From Clostridioides sp. (GTDB lineage Bacteria; Bacillota; Clostridia; Peptostreptococcales; Peptostreptococcaceae): DNA of 9,844 nucleotides. The stretch covers positions 1-9,844 of the forward strand of contig JAISUA010000024.1 of the NCBI GenBank assembly GCA_031272305.1, given 5' to 3'. Position numbers and translations under genes: made by a program. Positions within the stretch are counted from its first letter, which is position 1, and every line of letters starts with the position of its first letter. Below are positions 6,510-9,844 of this stretch, in pieces. The notes under the pieces are model-generated. The model was not told the DNA's origin and ran no database searches. It worked only from the letters and a program-made list of their open reading frames with translations.

Positions 6510-7118
6510 ATGAATAAATCTATTAAGGATTATAAGGCTATTATTTTGGATATGGATGGAACAATGTATTTTCAATTTCCTTTACGTGTATGTATGGCAT
6601 GCTCTTTACTTGTGTATTACACGATACATTTTTGGCGTATAAAGGAATTGTTTTTGATTAAACAATTCAGAGGACTTCGCGAGAAAGGATTATTAAAAAA
6701 ATCGGAAAATTTTGTGGATGAAGAAACAAAAAAAATAATTGATTTTTGGATATATGAATATCCGCTGAGATTTATTCGTATGTTTCGTGACAAAAAACTT
6801 ATTGAAATGGTTAATAAATTAAAACTTAGAGGTACAATGATTATAGTTTATTCTGATTATTATGTTTACGATAAGGTAAAAACTATTGACGTTAATATAG
6901 ATTATTGCTTTTATTCAGGAGATAAGATTGTGAATTGCTTAAAGCCAAATTCATCAGGATTAAGGAATATTCTAAAAGAAATTGAAGTTGAATCATGTGA
7001 TTGTCTATTTATAGGAGATAGATATGAAAAGGATGGAGTATGTGCAAAGACTGTTGGGATGGATTTTATTATACTTGGAAAAAATCCATTGTCAAGGATA
7101 AGTTTCTATAATAGTTAG
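6510..7118 (+). CDS. HAD-superfamily phosphatase, stand-alone partner of the UbiA enzyme
   Basis: A 202-residue haloacid-dehalogenase phosphohydrolase with every catalytic motif: motif I DMDGT at 14-18 (nucleophile D14, acid/base D16), motif II S115 in VYSD, motif III K145 in LKP, and motif IV GDRYEKD at 169-175 (D170, D175). Residues 19-110 form a helical C1-type cap. The cap opens with a strongly hydrophobic stretch (FPLRVCMACSLLVYYTIHFW, 23-42), which could hold the enzyme at the membrane. AGGAG at 6497-6501 is 8 nt before the ATG, and only 3 nt separate it from the UbiA stop, so the two are surely co-transcribed. Many UbiA proteins of this branch carry a fused HAD domain; here it is a separate gene. 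The likely substrate is the 5-phosphate of polyprenyl-phosphoryl-phosphoribose, an inference. The last codons lie in a 22-bp direct repeat. Confidence 0.88.
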   Translation: MNKSIKDYKAIILDMDGTMYFQFPLRVCMACSLLVYYTIHFWRIKELFLIKQFRGLREKGLLKKSENFVDEETKKIIDFWIYEYPLRFIRMFRDKKLIEMVNKLKLRGTMIIVYSDYYVYDKVKTIDVNIDYCFYSGDKIVNCLKPNSSGLRNILKEIEVESCDCLFIGDRYEKDGVCAKTVGMDFIILGKNPLSRISFYNS

Positions 7119-7153
7119 AAATAAGTTAGAAAACAGTTAGAAATAAGTTAGAA
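7113..7153. repeat. Direct repeat of 19 bp, two copies at 22-bp spacing, overlapping a stop codon
   Basis: AGTTAGAAATAAGTTAGAA occurs at 7113-7131 and again, identical, at 7135-7153. The first copy contains the stop codon of the HAD gene (TAG at 7116-7118), so the duplication began at the very end of the coding region. Confidence 0.85.
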
Positions 7154-7180
7154 TTATATCTTGTGATATCTATAATTTTT
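7154..7180 (+). terminator. Weak candidate terminator of the three-gene cassette
   Basis: ATATC at 7156-7160 and GATAT at 7165-7169 enclose a 4-nt loop, and CTATAATTTTT follows. The stem is short and nearly all A-T. In favour of it, the sequence after the T-run (7182-7236) is repeated after the clear terminator at 7297-7324. Confidence 0.3.
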
Positions 7181-7250
7181 AGATTTCTATTTTTAAAAAA
7201 GTAAAAAAAGCTAAAAAAAACCAAAATACAAAAAATCTAAAAAGTTTTTT

Positions 7251-7280
7251 TTGTCAATTAGGTGGATATTCATATATAAT
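7251..7280 (+). promoter_or_regulatory. Sigma-A type promoter with no gene downstream on its strand
   Basis: TTGTCA at 7251-7256 and TATAAT at 7275-7280 are separated by 18 bp. The -35 and the next bases (ATTAG) match the tRNA-cluster promoter at 9283. A start near 7287 would run directly into the terminator at 7297-7324, giving an RNA of about 38 nt. Confidence 0.55.
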
Positions 7281-7296
7281 ATTAATTCACAGAATG

Positions 7297-7324
7297 GAGC
7301 TTCATTAATTTTGAAGCTCTTTTT
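7297..7324 (+). terminator. Strong Rho-independent terminator
   Basis: GAGCTTCA at 7297-7304 and TGAAGCTC at 7312-7319 form a perfect 8-bp stem with a 7-nt loop (TTAATTT), followed by five Ts at 7320-7324. It may end read-through from the cassette or the short transcript from the promoter at 7251. Confidence 0.85.
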
Positions 7325-7422
7325 AAATTTCTATTTTTTAAAAGTAAAAAAGGATAAATAAGCAAAAAAAATCAAAAAAACTGATGAAATGTTTGTAAGA
7401 TTTGATTTGAGAATTGGCTCAC

Positions 7423-7509
7423 ATCTAGTGAGAACTTATATAGAGTGAACTTATATAGAGGCAATTTATCTAGTGAGATGTATCTAGTATAAATTATCTA
7501 GTATGAACT
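7423..7509. repeat. Diverged tandem array, 14-15-bp unit, six copies
   Basis: Units start at 7423, 7438, 7453 (15 bp each), 7468, 7482 and 7496 (14 bp each). Four begin ATCTAGT and two ATATAGA; most end in ACTT, AATT or similar. The array lies between the convergent HAD and glycosyltransferase genes, so it is in a shared 3' region. No open reading frame of note crosses it. Confidence 0.75.
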
Positions 7510-7547
7510 AGTCGAATGAATCTGTAAACAATTTCATCAGCTTTTCT

Positions 7548-7574
7548 ATTTCAAAATAACTTTATATTTGAAAT
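7548..7574 (-). terminator. Weak hairpin after the glycosyltransferase gene
   Basis: ATTTCAAA at 7548-7555 and TTTGAAAT at 7567-7574 form an 8-bp stem with an 11-nt loop, 20 nt after the stop codon of the - strand gene. No T-tract follows on the - strand, so a role as terminator is doubtful; RNA stabilisation is equally possible. Confidence 0.3.
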
Positions 7575-7593
7575 TTACAAGACTTTTTATATT

Positions 7594-8835
7594 CTATTGC
7601 AAATTAGATAATATCAAATTTGCAATTTTTTCTGCAGAGTTATCTTTTTTTATTGCATTTATATTTTCTCTCATAAGTTGTAATCGTATTGGACTATCTA
7701 TTAGTATTCTTACGAGTATTGATAGAGTATATTTTTTTGTAGGCGTAAGAGCGACACCACAATTCATCAAAAACTCAAGATTTTCTTCTTCTTGTCCAGG
7801 AATAAAAAATGGGACAATCATAGGAACGCCTTTTAATAAAGCTTCCGTAGTTGTAAGACCACCTGGTTTTGTTACAATGACATCAACAGAAGCAAGTATA
7901 TCATTCATATTTTTTACAAATCCAAGCACAACTATCTTTTTATCTGTAATTGTCGTAGAAAGTTTTTTATTAAGTTTTTCTTTTAAAGTTTCATTTTTCC
8001 CTGCAATAGCTATTATTTGAAAATCTCTTTCAATATCTATTAGTTCCTGAAAAGTTTCTTTGATATTGCCTGCACCAAAACTTCCTCCCATAAGTAATAA
8101 AGTAGTCTTAGAAGGGTCTAGTCCAAGTTCTTCTAAAACTTTGTCTTTAGGACGATGAGAAAGGAATGACTTTTCAACAGGAATACCAAAAGTTTTGATT
8201 TTAGATTCAGGAACACCTTCATCGATCAAAAGTTCTTTTACATATTCGTGTCCTACTATATAGTAACTTATTTCGTTTTGAAGCCAAGTAGAGTGAGTCG
8301 TATAGTCAGTAAGCACAGAAATCAACGGTGGCATATCAAGTTTTGAATAAACTTTGTAAAGTGGATCTTTAATCATATTTATAGGTTCTGTTATAAGTTG
8401 CATAGTTTCGGATGAATTTTTATTTGTTTCTTTTAATTCATCTGAATTTTTTTTGAGCATACTAAGTGCAATCATTGGGAATGGATGTGTTCCAATAATT
8501 ATATCAGGCTTGTATTCTCTAATCAACTTTGCAAATTTGATAGCCATAAAAGATGTTAAAGGATTATGCTTAAATTCATTTCTAGATATAAAACTATTTT
8601 CTGATATTCTATACAAACTTCCGTATGCTTTTGGAGTATATAGTGCTGATTTTTCGTATCCGTTTGAAATAACTTTATCAACAGTTGTATTTACTAGTTT
8701 GAGGCTGTCTATTATATGGCATTCAATATTAAAATCGTCTACTTTTCTATTTTCTAATTCTTCTTTTATAGCTTTAGCAGCTCGATTATGTCCACCACCT
8801 GTAGAAGCAGACATTATAAGAACTTTTTTGTTCAT
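7594..8835 (-). CDS. Processive diacylglycerol glycosyltransferase (MGDG synthase / UgtP family)
   Basis: A GT28-type enzyme that transfers glucose or galactose from the UDP-sugar to diacylglycerol at the inner membrane face, making glycolipids and, in many Bacillota, the lipoteichoic acid anchor. The 413-residue protein shows SASTGGGHNRAA at 9-20, the signature loop of this family; THPFP at 116-120; TDYTTHSTW at 176-184; the second Rossmann domain with LLLMGGSFGAG at 246-256; and the nucleotide-sugar site TKPGGLTTTEAL at 322-333 followed by PGQEEENLEFL at 346-356. Between PMIALSMLKK and PPLISVLTDY there are about 38 residues (131-168) that I do not expect from memory of B. subtilis UgtP (382 residues). 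GGAGG (8846-8842) lies 6 nt before the ATG. The sugar cannot be decided by eye. It runs convergent to the UbiA-HAD cassette. Confidence 0.92.
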   Translation of the reverse strand: MNKKVLIMSASTGGGHNRAAKAIKEELENRKVDDFNIECHIIDSLKLVNTTVDKVISNGYEKSALYTPKAYGSLYRISENSFISRNEFKHNPLTSFMAIKFAKLIREYKPDIIIGTHPFPMIALSMLKKNSDELKETNKNSSETMQLITEPINMIKDPLYKVYSKLDMPPLISVLTDYTTHSTWLQNEISYYIVGHEYVKELLIDEGVPESKIKTFGIPVEKSFLSHRPKDKVLEELGLDPSKTTLLLMGGSFGAGNIKETFQELIDIERDFQIIAIAGKNETLKEKLNKKLSTTITDKKIVVLGFVKNMNDILASVDVIVTKPGGLTTTEALLKGVPMIVPFFIPGQEEENLEFLMNCGVALTPTKKYTLSILVRILIDSPIRLQLMRENINAIKKDNSAEKIANLILSNLQ

Positions 8836-8847
8836 AATAAACCTCCA

Positions 8848-8890
8848 GTTTTATTTAAGTTTTATTTAAATTTTATTTAAATTTTATTTT
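8848..8890. repeat. Tandem repeat with 11-bp period, almost four copies, in the glycosyltransferase leader
   Basis: GTTTTATTTAA at 8848 and 8859, ATTTTATTTAA at 8870, then ATTTTATTTT at 8881. On the - strand this puts an A-tract once per helical turn directly upstream of the ribosome binding site, so the DNA is probably curved. Confidence 0.85.
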
Positions 8891-8908
8891 ACAATGAGCC
8901 AAATTATT

Positions 8909-8943
8909 ATAAGTAATATTATGTACTTATTACTCTAATACAA
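8909..8943 (-). promoter_or_regulatory. Candidate promoter and overlapping dyad for the glycosyltransferase gene
   Basis: On the - strand TTGTAT (8943-8938) and TAATAT (8921-8916) are 16 bp apart. The -10 lies inside an inverted repeat, ATAAGTA at 8909-8915 and TACTTAT at 8924-8930 with an 8-bp centre, which could be an operator. The predicted start near 8909 leaves a leader of about 75 nt that includes the 11-bp repeats. Confidence 0.35.
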
Positions 8944-9042
8944 TAAGGGCTAAAATTCAAGTTACAAAAATGTTGCTAATATATTTTTTGAAAAACATAA
9001 AGTTGTAAAGAATGATAGTATATAATTATATTATAGAAAAAT

Positions 9043-9247
9043 AGTACAGGATAATGCTATAAAGTGATGGTATATAAAAAATTAGTACAGAATAATACTA
9101 CAAAGTGATGATATAGAAAAAATTAGTACAGGATAATACTACAAAGTGATGGTATATAAAAAATTAGTACAGGATAATACTACAAAGTTATGATATATAA
9201 AAAATTAGTACAGAATAATACTGTAAAATCATGGTGTAGAAGAAAAA
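9043..9247. repeat. Tandem array, 41-bp unit, five copies
   Basis: Units start at 9043, 9084, 9125, 9166 and 9207. Each starts AGTACAG(G/A)ATAATACTAC or a variant, then AAAGTGATGGTATAT and A-rich sequence; the last copy is diverged. A partial unit seems to precede it at about 9005-9042. Across each unit junction TAGTA and TACTA form a 5-bp dyad around CAGGATAA, and the change to TGCTA in the first copy keeps it pairable as G-U. The array fills the space between the glycosyltransferase promoter and the tRNA promoter. Confidence 0.9.
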
Positions 9248-9282
9248 AATCCAAAAAAACAAAAAATAAATTAAATTATATG

Positions 9283-9314
9283 TTGACAATTAGAAATAAA
9301 AATGTTAATATAAT
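9283..9314 (+). promoter_or_regulatory. Promoter of the tRNA cluster
   Basis: A consensus TTGACA at 9283-9288 is followed 17 bp later by TAATAT (9306-9311), which overlaps a perfect TATAAT at 9309-9314 (20-bp spacing). Transcription should start near 9320, about 40 nt before tRNA-Leu. This is the best -35 in the window, as expected for a stable-RNA operon. Confidence 0.8.
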
Positions 9315-9359
9315 ACTTGTCCTAGCAAAGCTAATTAAATTAAATTAGATTTGAGACAT

Positions 9360-9445
9360 GCCGAAGTGGCGGAACTGGCAGACGCACAGGACTTAAAATC
9401 CTGCGGGACTTATCTCTCGTACCGGTTCGATTCCGGTCTTCGGCA
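9360..9445 (+). tRNA. tRNA-Leu (UAA)
   Basis: GCCGAAG at 9360-9366 pairs with CTTCGGC at 9438-9444; the discriminator is A9445. Anticodon stem CAGGA/TCCTG encloses loop CTTAAAA with anticodon TAA at 9394-9396. A long variable arm (GCGGGACTTATCTCTCGT) marks a class II tRNA, and the T-arm CCGGTTCGATTCCGG is intact. CCA is not encoded (TTA follows). It is read TTA, the commonest Leu codon here. Confidence 0.97.
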
Positions 9446-9458
9446 TTAGTAGTAGTTT

Positions 9459-9480
9459 ATATGTTGCTCAAACAACATAT
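9459..9480 (+). other. Perfect hairpin between tRNA-Leu and tRNA-Glu
   Basis: ATATGTTG at 9459-9466 and CAACATAT at 9473-9480 form an 8-bp stem with loop CTCAAA. No continuous T-tract follows, so it is more likely a processing or spacing element than a terminator. Confidence 0.5.
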
Positions 9481-9493
9481 GATTTTCAATTTT

Positions 9494-9565
9494 GGCTCGT
9501 TGGTCAAGCGGTTAAGACACCGCCCTTTCACGGCGGTAACAGGGGTTCAATTCCCCTACGAGTCA
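9494..9565 (+). tRNA. tRNA-Glu (UUC)
   Basis: GGCTCGT at 9494-9500 pairs with ACGAGTC at 9558-9564 (one G-U), discriminator A9565. Anticodon stem CCGCC/GGCGG with loop CTTTCAC gives anticodon TTC at 9527-9529. The T-arm GGGGTTCAATTCCCC is intact. CCA is not encoded. A small hairpin (TTCCT/AGGAA, 9567-9582) follows in the spacer. Confidence 0.97.
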
Positions 9566-9624
9566 TTTCCTTAATTCAGGAATTACAGAAAAGGAGATTA
9601 AATTCATTTTATAAATTACCCAGT

Positions 9625-9700
9625 GGGATCATAGCTCAGCTGGGAGAGCACCTGCCTTACAAGCAGGGGGTCACAGGTTCGAGCCCTGTTGGTCCCACCA
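9625..9700 (+). tRNA. tRNA-Val (UAC)
   Basis: GGGATCA at 9625-9631 pairs with TGGTCCC at 9690-9696, followed by discriminator A and an encoded CCA (9698-9700). Anticodon stem CCTGC/GCAGG with loop CTTACAA gives TAC at 9658-9660. D-arm AGCTCAGCTGGGAGAGC and T-arm CAGGTTCGAGCCCTG are canonical. Confidence 0.97.
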
Positions 9701-9727
9701 ATTAAATAAAAAAACAACATTCATCAT

Positions 9728-9802
9728 GCTGGTGTGGCTCAACGGTAGAGCAGCTGACTTGTAATCAGCAGGTTGTAGGTTCGATTCCTATCACCAGCTC
9801 CA
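9728..9802 (+). tRNA. tRNA-Thr (UGU)
   Basis: GCTGGTG at 9728-9734 pairs with CACCAGC at 9792-9798, then discriminator T and an encoded CCA (9800-9802). Anticodon stem GCTGA/TCAGC with loop CTTGTAA gives TGT at 9760-9762. It lies 27 nt after tRNA-Val in the same transcript. Confidence 0.97.
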
Positions 9803-9807
9803 AAGAT

Positions 9808-9844
9808 GGAGGATTTCCCGAGTGGCCAAAGGGGGCAGACTGTA
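9808..9844 (+). tRNA. tRNA-Tyr (GUA), cut by the window end
   Basis: GGAGGAT starts the acceptor arm at 9808, followed by the D-arm region CCCGAGTGGCCAAAGGGGG. The 5' anticodon stem GCAGA and loop start CT lead to GTA at 9842-9844, the last three bases of the window. The start resembles tRNA-Ser, but the anticodon GTA decides for Tyr. The 3' half is outside the window. Confidence 0.88.

Larger units (their letters stand above)
7182..7380. repeat. Pair of diverged A-rich direct repeats flanking a promoter-terminator unit
   Basis: The stretch at 7182-7236 (starting GATTTCTATTTTTAAAA) recurs in diverged form at 7326-7380 (AATTTCTATTTTTTAAAA), offset by about 144 bp; both continue as AGTAAAAAA and then A-rich sequence with scattered C and G. 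Each copy follows directly on a hairpin with a T-tract. Similarity is by eye and partly driven by A-richness. Confidence 0.5.

Noticed and set aside
7568..8020. Open frame of 150 codons on the + strand
   Set aside because: It is antisense to the diacylglycerol glycosyltransferase, whose motifs are unmistakable; the translated product is low-complexity hydrophobic sequence.
8453..8869. Open frame of 138 codons on the + strand
   Set aside because: It is antisense to the 5' half of the glycosyltransferase and runs through that gene's own ribosome binding site.
9808..9844. tRNA-Ser at the window end
   Set aside because: The GGAGGATT start resembles tRNA-Ser, but the anticodon loop begins CTGTA, which gives GTA (Tyr).

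Overview
The window is about 30% G+C, uses strong AGGAGG-type ribosome binding sites and has the gene order SRP RNA - dnaX - ybaB - recR. This order and composition point to a low-GC Bacillota chromosome, probably an anaerobic clostridial or tissierellial lineage. I cannot name a species. The bofA gene that often follows recR in spore formers is not present here.

Layout. (1) Positions 1-697 hold a 32-bp tandem array, the large (Bacillus-type) SRP RNA with its terminator, and a 34-bp tandem array that grows out of that terminator. (2) Positions 698-3579 are the DNA replication and repair block on the + strand: DnaX (clamp-loader tau subunit, with a candidate -1 frameshift site), the nucleoid protein YbaB/EbfC, and RecR. 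(3) Positions 3580-4100 contain a stretch with mutually exclusive pairings, a small highly charged protein of unknown function, and a perfect 26-bp palindrome. (4) Positions 4169-7118 are a three-gene + strand cassette: a polytopic membrane protein that may be a GT-C-like glycosyltransferase, a UbiA-superfamily prenyltransferase with the motifs of polyprenyl-phosphate phosphoribosyltransferases, and a stand-alone HAD phosphatase. (5) Positions 7119-7593 are repeat-rich, with an isolated promoter followed directly by a terminator. (6) Positions 7594-8835 on the - strand encode an MGDG-synthase/UgtP-type diacylglycerol glycosyltransferase. (7) Positions 8836-9282 hold its upstream region and a 41-bp tandem array. 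(8) From 9283 to the end is a promoter and a tRNA cluster: Leu(UAA), Glu(UUC), Val(UAC), Thr(UGU) and a Tyr(GUA) cut by the window edge.

How the genes fit together. The first block is conserved housekeeping. The cassette at 4169-7118 is the most interesting part. By analogy with the mycobacterial DPPR route, the UbiA enzyme would join PRPP to polyprenyl phosphate, the HAD protein would remove the 5-phosphate, and the membrane protein would use the lipid-linked pentose to decorate a surface polymer. Its arginine codons (about 22 of 37 are CGN, against about 7 of 40 in the other recognised genes) suggest separate ancestry. The glycolipid synthase next to it, transcribed convergently, is also an envelope gene.

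Nearly every larger intergenic gap carries its own, unrelated short tandem array (32, 34, 22, 14-15, 11 and 41 bp units), an unusual density for a bacterial window of this size.
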